A stretch of DNA of 17,069 nt from Pseudomonadota bacterium (lineage in GTDB: Bacteria; Pseudomonadota; Alphaproteobacteria; Rhizobiales; Xanthobacteraceae), in contig JAFAFP010000033.1 in NCBI GenBank assembly GCA_023423415.1, forward strand, positions 1 through 17,069, written 5' to 3'. The position numbers were made by a program, and so were the translations under genes. Below, piece after piece: positions 1-7,002 of this stretch (the stretch's first letter is position 1; every line of letters begins with the position of its first letter). A model generated the notes under the pieces. The model did not search any database, was not told the origin of the DNA, and saw only the letters and a program-made list of their open reading frames with translations.

Positions 1-197
1 GGGTGTACCCAATGCGCAACCTGAAAAAGGGCTACGGACTGGACGACGGGCGCGCCCGCGCCGGCGAAACAACAGGGCCGCTTTCGCGCATCCGGATGCC
101 GGACACTCCTGCTCAGGAGATTGAAAACAGGTGCGGACCCGCTGTCACGCTTGCGCGTTCAATATCACCTATCATCGGGGCACGGACGAATCGGACA

Positions 198-656
198 ATG
201 CGCATGGCAAAATCCTCCGACAAGAAGACCGGCAAAGCTGCCAGCCGGTCCGCCGGCAAGACGGACACAACCCGCGCCGCCGACGCGCCGCCGGAGGGTC
301 CGCTCTGGGTGCTGGAGCGGCGCACGCACCGGGTGATCTCGCACCATCGCTTTGCCGCCCGTATGGGCTTGGCGATCCTGCTGTGGGGCGCGCTGACCCT
401 GATCGGCCTTGTCATCGGCATCGCCGGCTATGCGCATTTCGAAGACATGTCGTGGACCGACGCTTACGTGAACGCGGCGATGATCCTGTCCGGGATGGGG
501 CCGGTGCAGGAGCTGAAAACCCAGGCCGGGAAAATCTTCGCCGGCAGTTATGCGATCTTCTCCGGCCTCATCATTGTCATCGCGTCCAGCTTTGTCCTTG
601 CGCCGGTGTTTCATCGTGTGTTGCATCGTTTCCATGTGGAATCGGGGAAGGACTGA
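198..656 (+). CDS. Small two-helix membrane protein with K+-channel-like pore layout
   Basis: A 152-residue protein of unknown function. Residues 1-50 are a basic Lys/Ala/Arg-rich cytoplasmic-type tail. Residues about 56-78 and 111-140 are strong membrane segments. Between them, residues 86-102 (WTDAYVNAAMILSGMGPV) look like the pore helix plus filter of two-TM potassium channels, but the canonical TVGYGD is replaced by LSGMGP. I recall similar conserved hypothetical proteins in Hyphomicrobiales with the same NAxMxLxGMGPV core. The frame is open to the left edge (GTG at 3), but the upstream residues look non-coding, so I place the start at the ATG at 198 (ATG at 204 is equally possible); neither has a strong ribosome site. 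The stop lies 6 nt before the thioesterase start, suggesting co-transcription. The existence of the gene is well supported; a channel role is inference. Confidence 0.8.
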   Translation: MRMAKSSDKKTGKAASRSAGKTDTTRAADAPPEGPLWVLERRTHRVISHHRFAARMGLAILLWGALTLIGLVIGIAGYAHFEDMSWTDAYVNAAMILSGMGPVQELKTQAGKIFAGSYAIFSGLIIVIASSFVLAPVFHRVLHRFHVESGKD

Positions 657-662
657 GTTGAG

Positions 663-1058
663 ATGACGGAAGCCAAACCGCGCGGCACGCTGACCGTGCG
701 TGTCATCGCCATGCCGGCGGACACCAATGCCAACGGCGATATTTTCGGCGGCTGGGTGCTGTCGCGCATGGACCAGGCCGGCGGCATCGCGGCGGTGGAG
801 CGCGCCAAGGGCCGCGCGGTGACGATCGCGATCCAGGCGATGACCTTTCACCGGCCGATGCGGGTCGGCGATGTGCTGGAGGTCTTTACCGAGGTGACCA
901 AAGTCGGCCGCACCTCGATGACGATCCACATCGAAGCCTTCGGCGTGCGCTTCAAGACGCGCGTGCGGGAAAAGGTGACCGACGGCATCTTCACCTTCGT
1001 CGCCATCGACGATGACGGCAAGCCGCGGCCGATCCCGCACGAGACGATCACGGCGTAG
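663..1058 (+). CDS. Acyl-CoA thioesterase, YciA-like hotdog family
   Basis: A 131-residue single hotdog-fold protein expected to hydrolyse acyl-CoA thioesters in the cytoplasm. The signature block at residues 20-39 (DTNANGDIFGGWVLSRMDQA) matches the YciA/acyl-CoA hydrolase family, with the Asn/Asp pair and the GGW turn preceding the central helix. Residues 62-75 (FHRPMRVGDVLEVF) form the conserved strand that lines the substrate tunnel. Length matches YciA (about 130 residues). It starts 6 nt after the preceding membrane-protein gene, so the two are probably co-transcribed. The natural acyl chain cannot be told from sequence. The family call is secure. Confidence 0.92.
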   Translation: MTEAKPRGTLTVRVIAMPADTNANGDIFGGWVLSRMDQAGGIAAVERAKGRAVTIAIQAMTFHRPMRVGDVLEVFTEVTKVGRTSMTIHIEAFGVRFKTRVREKVTDGIFTFVAIDDDGKPRPIPHETITA

Positions 1059-1153
1059 CCTTGAGGGCGGAAGGTCGCAGCCCTTGAACCAAAGGGGAGG
1101 GGGCGCATTATGGCAGGCGCCCGCGAACGGGCGACGGGTACGGTCAATTCCTG

Positions 1154-2044
1154 ATGGGCGACACACTGGTTCTTCTGAATGCGCGGGCCGGCACATTGCT
1201 CGATGCCGGGCCGGAGCGTGTGCGTGATGAGCTGGTGGCATCGCTCGACGGGCGTTGTTCGCGCGCTGACATTCGGCTGCTGAAGCCGCGCGACCTGATC
1301 GCCGAGATCCAGCGTGCGGCGACCAGCGACTATTCCACCATCGTGGTCGGCGGCGGCGACGGTTCGGTGAGCTGCGCGGCCCGTGCGCTGGCGCATACCG
1401 GCAAGACGCTGGGTGTGCTGCCGCTCGGTACCGTCAATCTGCTGGGGCGCGATCTCAACATGCCGGCCAATATTCACGACGCGGTGCAGGCGCTGGGCGA
1501 TGCCACGCCGCGTGTCATCGATCTCGCCCGTGTGAACGGGCGGGTGTTTCACTCGCTGTCGGGTCTCGGCTTTTTCAGCCAGATGGCGCGCGCGCGCGAA
1601 GAGGTGCGGGGGCATCCGCTCGGCCGGCTGATCGGCGTCGGCATCGCCGCGTTTCGCGCTTTGCAGCGGACCTATCCGTTCACGCTCGATATCAGGACGG
1701 ATCATCATCGCGAGCATGTCGAAGCTCTTGCGATCCTCGTCACCAACAATCGCTTCAATCCGAACTGGCATCGGCCCGCATTGGATGAGGGCACGCTGGA
1801 AATCCACATCGCCGAACATGCCGGCGCCCTCAGCAAACTGAAGGCCAGCGCCAACCTGCTCACCGGGGGATGGCGCAACGATGACGACACCGATGGCATC
1901 AGAAGCATTGTCGCGCGCCATGTGGTCATCAGTCGTGCGCGCACACGGGCCTGGGCGGCGACCGACGGAGAATTGCTCCGGGAGAAAATTCCGCTGCGCT
2001 ACGAGGTTATGCCGAAGGCCTTGAAGGTGTTGTCGGCCTCCTGA
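1154..2044 (+). CDS. Diacylglycerol kinase catalytic-domain lipid kinase
   Basis: A 296-residue member of the DAGK_cat/YegS/LCB5-type lipid kinase family, which phosphorylates diacylglycerol, sphingoid or related lipids with ATP at the membrane face. The nucleotide-binding signature GGGDGS is at residues 66-71, and the second family motif (GVLPLGTVNLLGRDL) is at 87-101, where other members have GT-N-FAR. A DGE motif sits near the C-terminus, as in the family. Length is typical. There is no transmembrane segment. The start ATG lacks an obvious ribosome site. The stop codon abuts, tail to tail, the out-of-frame end of the glycosylase gene on the other strand. Substrate unknown. Confidence 0.88.
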   Translation: MGDTLVLLNARAGTLLDAGPERVRDELVASLDGRCSRADIRLLKPRDLIAEIQRAATSDYSTIVVGGGDGSVSCAARALAHTGKTLGVLPLGTVNLLGRDLNMPANIHDAVQALGDATPRVIDLARVNGRVFHSLSGLGFFSQMARAREEVRGHPLGRLIGVGIAAFRALQRTYPFTLDIRTDHHREHVEALAILVTNNRFNPNWHRPALDEGTLEIHIAEHAGALSKLKASANLLTGGWRNDDDTDGIRSIVARHVVISRARTRAWAATDGELLREKIPLRYEVMPKALKVLSAS

Positions 2045-2110
2045 TCAGGCGCGGATCGCCGGCGCCAGTTCGCCGATGCGTTTCAGGTCTTCGAGGAAAG
2101 CGCGATACGC
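2045..2110 (-). other. Out-of-frame C-terminal tail of the UdgX gene
   Basis: Read from 2110 towards 2045 on the minus strand, in a different frame from the main UdgX reading frame, the sequence gives AYR followed by AFLEDLKRIGELAPAIRA and TGA. This matches what UdgX proteins carry after HPSSLLR (a helix of the type AF-L-DL). Restoring one base in the G/C-rich stretch about 2111-2125 would join it to the gene. It is therefore annotated as the displaced end of that gene and not as an independent ORF. Confidence 0.75.
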
Positions 2111-2727
2111 TGCCCGCCGGCTGGCGCGCGCAGCAGGGATGAGGGATGGACGGTGACAAAGCCGCGATGTCCTGGAAATTCAAACCGCCCGCGCACCTTC
2201 GTGACTGCAACGGCTCTGTGGGCCAAAGCCTGTGCTGCGGTTGCACCCAGCGCAACGACAAGATCAGGCTTGATCGCGGCGAGTTCGCCCTCCAGCCAGA
2301 AGCGGCAGGCTCGCACTTCGCCGGCATTCGGGCGTTTGTGAAGGCGACGCTTGCCGCGTGGCTCGAATTTGAAATGCTTCACAGCGTTGGTGACGTAGGC
2401 ACGCGAGCGGTCGAGGCCGGCTTCATCCAGGGCCTTGTCGAACAACCGGCCGGCCGGACCGACAAACGGCTTGCCGGCAAGATCTTCCTGATCGCCGGGC
2501 TGTTCGCCGACAAACACGACCGGCGCATTGCGCGGGCCTTCGCCAAATACGGTCTGCGTCGCATTCTTGTAAAGCGGACAGCGCGTGCAGCCTTCTGCCT
2601 CACGACGCATCGAGGTGATGCCGCCTTCAGCATGTTCCTGCGGATGTTCGAGCCGTCCATGACGGTGCGAAAATCGTTCAGTGAAAAGGCCCGGCTGGTT
2701 GGCGGCCATGTCCATGATCCATGTCAC
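2083..2727 (-). CDS. udgX: UdgX-type uracil-DNA glycosylase, C-terminus shifted out of frame
   Basis: A 214-residue uracil-DNA glycosylase superfamily protein. UdgX enzymes excise uracil and become covalently linked to the abasic site. Family evidence: GEQPGDQEDLAGKPF at residues 74-88, the UdgX-specific loop KRRLHKRP at 126-133 with His130 at the place of the covalent nucleophile, and HPSSLLR at 194-200. Cys47, Cys50 and Cys141 are candidate Fe-S cluster ligands. The GTG start is chosen because AGAGGGA lies just upstream; ATGs at 2715 and 2709 are alternatives. After APAGGQR the frame runs into a short non-family tail and stops, while the expected ending continues in another frame down to 2045 (see the separate entry). 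A one-base error in the read or a real frameshift would both explain this. The core catalytic residues are intact. Confidence 0.85.
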   Translation of the reverse strand: MTWIMDMAANQPGLFTERFSHRHGRLEHPQEHAEGGITSMRREAEGCTRCPLYKNATQTVFGEGPRNAPVVFVGEQPGDQEDLAGKPFVGPAGRLFDKALDEAGLDRSRAYVTNAVKHFKFEPRGKRRLHKRPNAGEVRACRFWLEGELAAIKPDLVVALGATAAQALAHRAVAVTKVRGRFEFPGHRGFVTVHPSSLLRAPAGGQRIALSSKT

Positions 2728-2879
2728 GCTTCCCTCTGCAGCACGAGGTATATGTTAAGCCGTATTTCGGGGATGTTGTTCCAGCTATCCGAGATCGGGA
2801 GTGGCAGCGAAATCTTCTACGCCTCGGTGCGGGAGCGCTTTGATCGTGATGGACAGCGGACTGTGACGATCCTTAATCT

Positions 2880-2893
2880 TCCCCCTGAGGGGA
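2880..2893. repeat. Short C/G palindrome in the intergenic region
   Basis: TCCCC-CTGA-GGGGA forms a 5-bp stem in the 217-nt gap between the UdgX and amidohydrolase genes. Short CCCC/GGGG palindromes of this sort are scattered in intergenic DNA of Hyphomicrobiales as far as I recall; only one copy is seen here. It could also be a leader hairpin for the downstream gene. Weak. Confidence 0.25.
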
Positions 2894-2944
2894 GGAACGA
2901 AAGCAATCCTGTGCTACACACGACCCGCAAATTGGGGGAAATCC

Positions 2945-3910
2945 ATGCTCAAGAAACCTGCCTGTCCGGTCATCGCCATCGAGGAGCATTATTGGGATAA
3001 GGAATTATCCGATACCTATACCGGGATCGGCCGCGCCACCCAGGCTGAAGCGCAAGTCAAGCGCATGCTCGATCTTGGTGAATTGCGTCTTCGCGAGATG
3101 GACGAAGCCGGCATCGATGTGCAGGTGCTCTCGCATGGTTCGCCATCGACACAATTACTGACCGGAGCTGAGGGCATCGCCCTGACCAAGCGCGTCAACG
3201 ACCGTCTTGCCGAAGCCATCGCCAAGCATCCGACCCGTTTTGCCGGCTTCTGCGCCTTGCCGACATCCGATCCTGAGGCCGCGGCGGCCGAACTCGAACG
3301 CTGCGTCAAGAATGGCTTCAAGGGCGCGATGATCCACGGTCTCGCCAATGGCATATGGATGGACGACGTGCGGTTGCGTCCGATCTTTGCGCAGGCGGAA
3401 AAGCTGGATGTGCCGATCTATCTGCATCCGTCGGTGCCGATGCAGCCGGTGATGGATGCCTATTACAAGGATTACATCAAGGACTTCCCGATGGTGATCC
3501 GCGCCGCCTGGGGCTTCACCGTCGAGACGGCTACAGTCGCCATCCGCATGATCCTGTCGGGCATGTTCGACGAGCATCCGAAGCTGAAGATCGTCCTCGG
3601 TCATCTCGGCGAAACGCTGCCGTTTCTGCTCTGGCGCATCGATCATGCGCTGGCGCGACCCGGCCAGAAATCGCTGAACTTTCGCGATGTCTTCTGCAAG
3701 AATTTCTATGTCTCCACAAGCGGCTTCTTCTCCAATCCCGCTTTGCTTTGCACGGTGATGGAATTGGGTGTCGATCGCATCCTGTTCGCGGTTGACTGGC
3801 CGTTCGTCGCCAACCCGCCCGCAATGCAATGGGTCGACACCATCCCCCTGTCCGACGAGGACAAGGTCAAAATCCTCAGCGGCAACGCCAAGAAGCTGTT
3901 GAAGATGTAA
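2945..3910 (+). CDS. Amidohydrolase family protein, ACMSD/gamma-resorcylate decarboxylase-like
   Basis: A 321-residue cytoplasmic TIM-barrel metal enzyme of the Amidohydro_2 family (ACMSD, LigW, gamma-resorcylate decarboxylase). Visible elements: an N-terminal IEEHYW (Glu14, His15) where LigW-type decarboxylases have EEH instead of HxH; His161 in IYLHPSVP; His220 in VLGHLGETLPFLLWR; Asp284 in RILFAVDWPF. These correspond to the metal and catalytic positions of the non-oxidative aromatic decarboxylases. Length is typical. The ATG is preceded by GGGGGAA at good spacing. No aromatic ring-cleavage genes lie nearby, so the substrate is not indicated and a hydrolase role remains possible. The gene appears monocistronic, followed by a hairpin. 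Confidence 0.88.
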   Translation: MLKKPACPVIAIEEHYWDKELSDTYTGIGRATQAEAQVKRMLDLGELRLREMDEAGIDVQVLSHGSPSTQLLTGAEGIALTKRVNDRLAEAIAKHPTRFAGFCALPTSDPEAAAAELERCVKNGFKGAMIHGLANGIWMDDVRLRPIFAQAEKLDVPIYLHPSVPMQPVMDAYYKDYIKDFPMVIRAAWGFTVETATVAIRMILSGMFDEHPKLKIVLGHLGETLPFLLWRIDHALARPGQKSLNFRDVFCKNFYVSTSGFFSNPALLCTVMELGVDRILFAVDWPFVANPPAMQWVDTIPLSDEDKVKILSGNAKKLLKM

Positions 3911-3946
3911 CGCTCTTCAAGCGTGATTCCGTTCGTCGCCGCTAAC

Positions 3947-3969
3947 GGGTCCGCGCAAAAGCGCGGCCC
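3947..3969 (+). terminator. GC-rich hairpin downstream of the amidohydrolase gene
   Basis: CCGCGC-AAAA-GCGCGG gives a perfect 6-bp stem with a tetraloop, extendable by GGG/CCC past one bulged T. It lies 37 nt after the amidohydrolase stop, in the 146-nt gap before the convergent XRE gene. There is no T-run after it on either strand, so it may be a Rho-assisted or bidirectional terminator, or no terminator at all. Confidence 0.35.
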
Positions 3970-4056
3970 GATGGCAGGTTCCAGCAGGGGGCAGACTTCT
4001 GCTCATGTCGTTCTGAATTCCGCTTACGGTAAGGAGCGGAAAAATGTCTGAGAACG

Positions 4057-4380
4057 CTACGGCACGTCGTCATATCCGACCGCGCCGCCTTCGCCCTCAA
4101 GGCGCCCGATCTGCTTGGCATCGAGGCGCGAGAATTTTAGCCGCACGCCAGCGCCCATGCCGTCGTCTTCTGGCAGGAGCACCGCGCCGAATTGTTCCAG
4201 CGCACGCATAACGGCTTCCGTCGAAGCTCCGGACGGCAGAAGTGCAGCATCGCTTGCTTCCATGCGTGAGAGCTCCGCGGTCGAAATGCCCGCTGCGTTG
4301 GCAAGGTCGTCCTGGCTTACTCCCGTCAAGGTGCGTGCAGCGGCGATGATGCGTCCGCTCATCATTTTTGGAATCTCCAT
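4057..4380 (-). CDS. Small XRE-family helix-turn-helix regulator
   Basis: A 107-residue DNA-binding protein. Residues 8-42 form a Cro/C1-type helix-turn-helix (RIIAAARTLTGVSQDDLA, then AAGISTAELSRME). The second half (about 57-83, ALEQFGAVLLPEDDGMGAGVRLKFS) is the short beta-rich tail common in alphaproteobacterial stand-alone XRE proteins, where a GVRL motif closes the domain. No toxin or partner gene lies next to it, so an antitoxin role is not supported. The ATG at 4380 has only a weak ribosome site; ATGs at codons 6 and 7 are possible. It faces away from the lytic transglycosylase, with which it shares a 332-nt divergent intergenic region. Target unknown. Confidence 0.85.
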   Translation of the reverse strand: MEIPKMMSGRIIAAARTLTGVSQDDLANAAGISTAELSRMEASDAALLPSGASTEAVMRALEQFGAVLLPEDDGMGAGVRLKFSRLDAKQIGRLEGEGGAVGYDDVP

Positions 4381-4712
4381 GCTTTCAAAAAAGTCCGGAA
4401 CTCGAGCTAGTTTAGACCAAATGCGCCATCAAGCCAGCGGCGCGCAGTAGGTCCGGTGCAGCGGACAGAGCTGCGTTGCGATGAATTAATACGCACGGCA
4501 AATCTGTGGCGATAGAAGGTGCGGCCGACACATTTTCGCCGTATCCCGTATTACCTCCGCGTGGCCTGCAATACGTGAATGAATTCGGGTCACTTGCGGG
4601 CAATGTGAAGGTTAATGTTACAAAGTGTGACGAGGAGCATCGGAACCTCGCCGCGTGGTCGCCGTATTTGGCGGCGAGCTGGCGATCATCCCTAATCATC
4701 CTGGGAGTTCCA
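4381..4712. other. Divergent intergenic region, no gene recognised
   Basis: This 332-nt stretch separates the divergent XRE regulator and lytic transglycosylase genes and must hold both promoters. It is less G+C-rich than its flanks in the part around 4480-4640. The transglycosylase frame happens to be open back to an ATG at 4506, but those 69 residues show no signal peptide or family match, so I treat them as non-coding. I do not see a convincing promoter consensus, repeat or RNA structure. Confidence 0.5.
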
Positions 4713-5309
4713 ATGGCTCGTTTCACCCCAATTCGTGTTTCAATCCTATCTCTTGGTTTTGTCGCAGCTGCTTTGATGCCCGGAGCCACGCAGGCGCAGG
4801 AGGGCGGTGCCTATGCGGGCCTTGTCTCCACTCATGCAGCCACGCATGGTCTTCCGCCGTCACTCGTTCACCGCGTGATCATGCGCGAAAGTCGTTACAA
4901 TCCTCGTGCCGTGTCGAAGGGTAACTACGGCATGATGCAAATCCGCCTCGGCACCGCGCGTGCAATGGGCTATCGCGGAGACGCGTCAGGGCTGCTCGAT
5001 CCCAACATCAATATGACTTACGCGGTGAAGTATCTCGCCGGTGCCTATCGCGCCGCCGGTGGCAATCACGATCGTGCGGTCGCCTTGTATGCGCGTGGCT
5101 ATCATGACGTTGCCAAACGGCAGGGCACGTCAGCGGTGGCGCTCGCTAATGGTGGCGCGTCTACGGTTCTGCCGGCGATTGCGCCGGTTGCGCCGATCGC
5201 GCAGCCCCAGGTGCGCCAAGCCTACAATGCCGACTATAGCGCGAGCCGCCGGAGCAATGACCCGGCTGGCATGGTGACGACGTCCCGTGACCAAGACAGG
5301 ATCTGGTAG
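4713..5309 (+). CDS. Secreted lytic transglycosylase (SLT domain)
   Basis: A 198-residue peptidoglycan-cleaving enzyme for the periplasm. Residues 1-28 are a Sec signal peptide (basic MARFTPIR, hydrophobic core, cleavage likely after ATQA). The SLT domain covers about 33-135: the catalytic glutamate is Glu59 in VIMRESRYNPRAVS, followed by the typical GNYGMMQIRLGTARAMGY (70-87), then DPNINMTYAVKYLAGAYR and the closing ALYARGY. The C-terminal 55 residues are Ala/Pro/Val-rich, low complexity. The start at 4713 is chosen over 4506 because it begins the signal peptide and has GGGAG at 4703-4707. No secretion-system genes are adjacent, so general wall turnover is the default reading. The Ala/Pro tail could be a flexible linker without a partner domain. 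Confidence 0.92.
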   Translation: MARFTPIRVSILSLGFVAAALMPGATQAQEGGAYAGLVSTHAATHGLPPSLVHRVIMRESRYNPRAVSKGNYGMMQIRLGTARAMGYRGDASGLLDPNINMTYAVKYLAGAYRAAGGNHDRAVALYARGYHDVAKRQGTSAVALANGGASTVLPAIAPVAPIAQPQVRQAYNADYSASRRSNDPAGMVTTSRDQDRIW

Positions 5310-5360
5310 GCTCGGGCCGTCAGCGCGAAGGGGCAGGGCAGGCCTGTCCCAAGGAATTTT

Positions 5361-5391
5361 CGCCGGGCACCATTTGCGTGGACGCCCGGCG
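5361..5391. repeat. Inverted repeat between transglycosylase gene and tRNA
   Basis: CGCCGGGC at 5361-5368 and GCCCGGCG at 5384-5391 form a perfect 8-bp GC-rich stem around a 15-nt loop, 51 nt after the lytic transglycosylase stop. No T-run follows on either strand, so calling it an intrinsic terminator is weak; it could end the upstream transcript with help from Rho or lie in the tRNA leader. Confidence 0.4.
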
Positions 5392-5428
5392 TTGCTATGA
5401 GAACGGACCCATGCGCCGCTACCCGGCC

Positions 5429-5504
5429 GGGCCCGTAGCTCAATGGTTAGAGCCGGCCGCTCATAACGGTCTGGTTGCAGGTTCGAGTCCTGCCGGGCCC
5501 ACCA
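5429..5504 (+). tRNA. tRNA with CAT anticodon, probably tRNA-Ile2 (lysidine type) or tRNA-Met
   Basis: A complete 76-nt cloverleaf with encoded CCA. The acceptor arms GGGCCCG and CGGGCCC pair fully. The D arm is GCTC/GAGC. The anticodon stem GGCCG/CGGTC (one G-T pair) encloses CTCATAA, with CAT at 5462-5464. The T arm is GCAGG-TTCGAGT-CCTGC. From memory, alphaproteobacterial elongator tRNA-Met starts GGCGGAG, whereas this GGGCCCG body resembles the minor isoleucine tRNA whose C34 is modified by TilS; initiator features are absent. I favour tRNA-Ile2, but many pipelines would write tRNA-Met. The 184 nt from here to the TRAP gene hold no gene I can support. Confidence 0.95.
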
Positions 5505-5688
5505 ATGTTTTGGTTGAGCCTAGTGAATTCAATAGGTTAGCCGATGCATTGACCCTCGCTCGAGGTTTGCGACTTTTGTTCGCTATTTGGTCGTCGTGGG
5601 GAATGCCGCAAACGTGCGATTCATGGCTTGGTGGCTTTCAAACCCGTTTGTCACAAGGCCATAAGTAGCGACCGTTTGATTCACGAGA

Positions 5689-7002
5689 TCAGTTCATCAC
5701 CCGCGGCAACCACAGCGCGATTTCAGGAAACATGAGCAGCAACCCGAGACCGATCAACTGAAGGATCATAAACTGCACCATACCTCGATAGATGTCGCCC
5801 AATTCCCATTGGGGTACGACCCCTTTTAGAAAATAGGCCGACAATGCCACCGGCGGTGACAACCAGGCCGTCTGCAAACACACCGCGACGAGGGTACAGA
5901 ACCAGATCAGATCAATTCCGAGCTTTTGAACCAGCGGAAGCATGATCGGAACGACGATTAGCACGATCGGCACCCATTCCAGCGGCCAGCCAAGCACGAA
6001 GATCAACGCCAGAATTAGGATGAGCATCATCGTCGGCGGAAACGGAAGGTCGACCAGCCACTCGGCAATCATATTGGCCGTACCAAGCCGCGCGAAAATC
6101 GCACCGAAGTAATTCGACGCGGCCACAAGCAGCAGGATCATGCACGACGCTTCAAGCGTCGCGTAGAACGCCTTCCTTAGTTTCGGCCAGGTCATGGTCC
6201 GCGTTATGAGTGTCAGAATGAAGATGACGAATGCTCCGACCGCTCCGGCATCCGTGGGCGTTGCGATGCCCGCCAGGATCACGCCCAGCGTACCGAGGAT
6301 GGCGATGATGACCGGAATGACGCCGACCGCCAGTTCCTTGAGGACCGCGAGCTTGCTCGCGGCGCGCTCATCCATCGGCAATGGCGGGCCATATGCTGGG
6401 TTCAAATAGCACATGCCGAGGCAATACGCGATGTAGAGCCCCGATAGCATCAGTCCGGGAAACACCGCCGCGACAAACAAGTCGGTGGTCGGCACGCCCA
6501 CGACCGGTCCCATGACAATCAGCATCACCGATGGCGGAATGAGGATGCCGAGTGTGCCCCCAGCCGTGATGGCGCCGGCCGACATCCGCACGTCGTATTT
6601 CGAGCGTATCATCGACGGCGCGGCCATTACGCCAAGCAGCGTTACCGATGAGCCGACGATTCCTGTCGCGGCCGCAAAAACCGTCGCGGTGATGAGAACC
6701 GCGAGGTAGAGGGATCCTCGCACATTCGCAAGCAGCTGCTGCACGCCGCGGAATAGCTTCTCCATCAGCCCGGACTGCTCGAGCAGATAACCCATGAACA
6801 GAAAGAATGGCACCGAAGCCAGTGACGTCTCTTTCATGACCGAGAAGAATTGCAGCGTCATGAGGTGGATGGCGACCGGGCCAAGCGCGAACCAGCCGAC
6901 GCCAAGCGCAACCGCGATCAGCGTGAAGGCGATCGGAAAACCAATGAAAATCGTGCCGAAGAGAAGGGCCAGAGAAACAAGCCCGAGGATCTCATTAGAC
7001 AT
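5689..7002 (-). CDS. dctM: TRAP transporter large permease, DctM subunit
   Basis: A 437-residue inner-membrane protein with about 11-12 hydrophobic helices, the large (channel) subunit of a sodium-driven tripartite carboxylate/sulfonate importer. The family signature is clear: residues 112-121 (ATGIVGSSVT) and 142-161 (AGAITAGGTLGILIPPSVML). A second half-repeat has GVILAGIATPTDAGAVGAF. Length is standard for DctM. Its ATG overlaps the end of dctQ by 8 nt (ATGTCTAA), so translation is coupled. It is the last gene of the GMC-dctP-dctQ-dctM group. Neighbouring xsc and GMC genes suggest import of a C2 sulfonate such as isethionate; sequence alone does not define the substrate. Confidence 0.95.
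   Translation of the reverse strand: MSNEILGLVSLALLFGTIFIGFPIAFTLIAVALGVGWFALGPVAIHLMTLQFFSVMKETSLASVPFFLFMGYLLEQSGLMEKLFRGVQQLLANVRGSLYLAVLITATVFAAATGIVGSSVTLLGVMAAPSMIRSKYDVRMSAGAITAGGTLGILIPPSVMLIVMGPVVGVPTTDLFVAAVFPGLMLSGLYIAYCLGMCYLNPAYGPPLPMDERAASKLAVLKELAVGVIPVIIAILGTLGVILAGIATPTDAGAVGAFVIFILTLITRTMTWPKLRKAFYATLEASCMILLLVAASNYFGAIFARLGTANMIAEWLVDLPFPPTMMLILILALIFVLGWPLEWVPIVLIVVPIMLPLVQKLGIDLIWFCTLVAVCLQTAWLSPPVALSAYFLKGVVPQWELGDIYRGMVQFMILQLIGLGLLLMFPEIALWLPRVMN

Noticed and set aside
165..1241. Long minus-strand frame of 358 codons opposite the first genes
   Set aside because: It is His/Arg/Asp-rich, lies antisense to two recognisable genes and matches no family; typical shadow in G+C-rich DNA. 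The same holds for 848-1921 (-).
2146..3000. Plus-strand frame of 284 codons across the UdgX gene
   Set aside because: Antisense to clear UdgX motifs and runs into the start of the amidohydrolase gene; no family features.
3155..3829. Minus-strand frame of 224 codons inside the amidohydrolase gene
   Set aside because: Antisense shadow of a well-supported gene, His/Arg/Asp-rich composition.
4506..4712. Upstream extension of the lytic transglycosylase frame
   Set aside because: The signal peptide begins at 4713 with a GGGAG site; a 69-residue leader would bury it.
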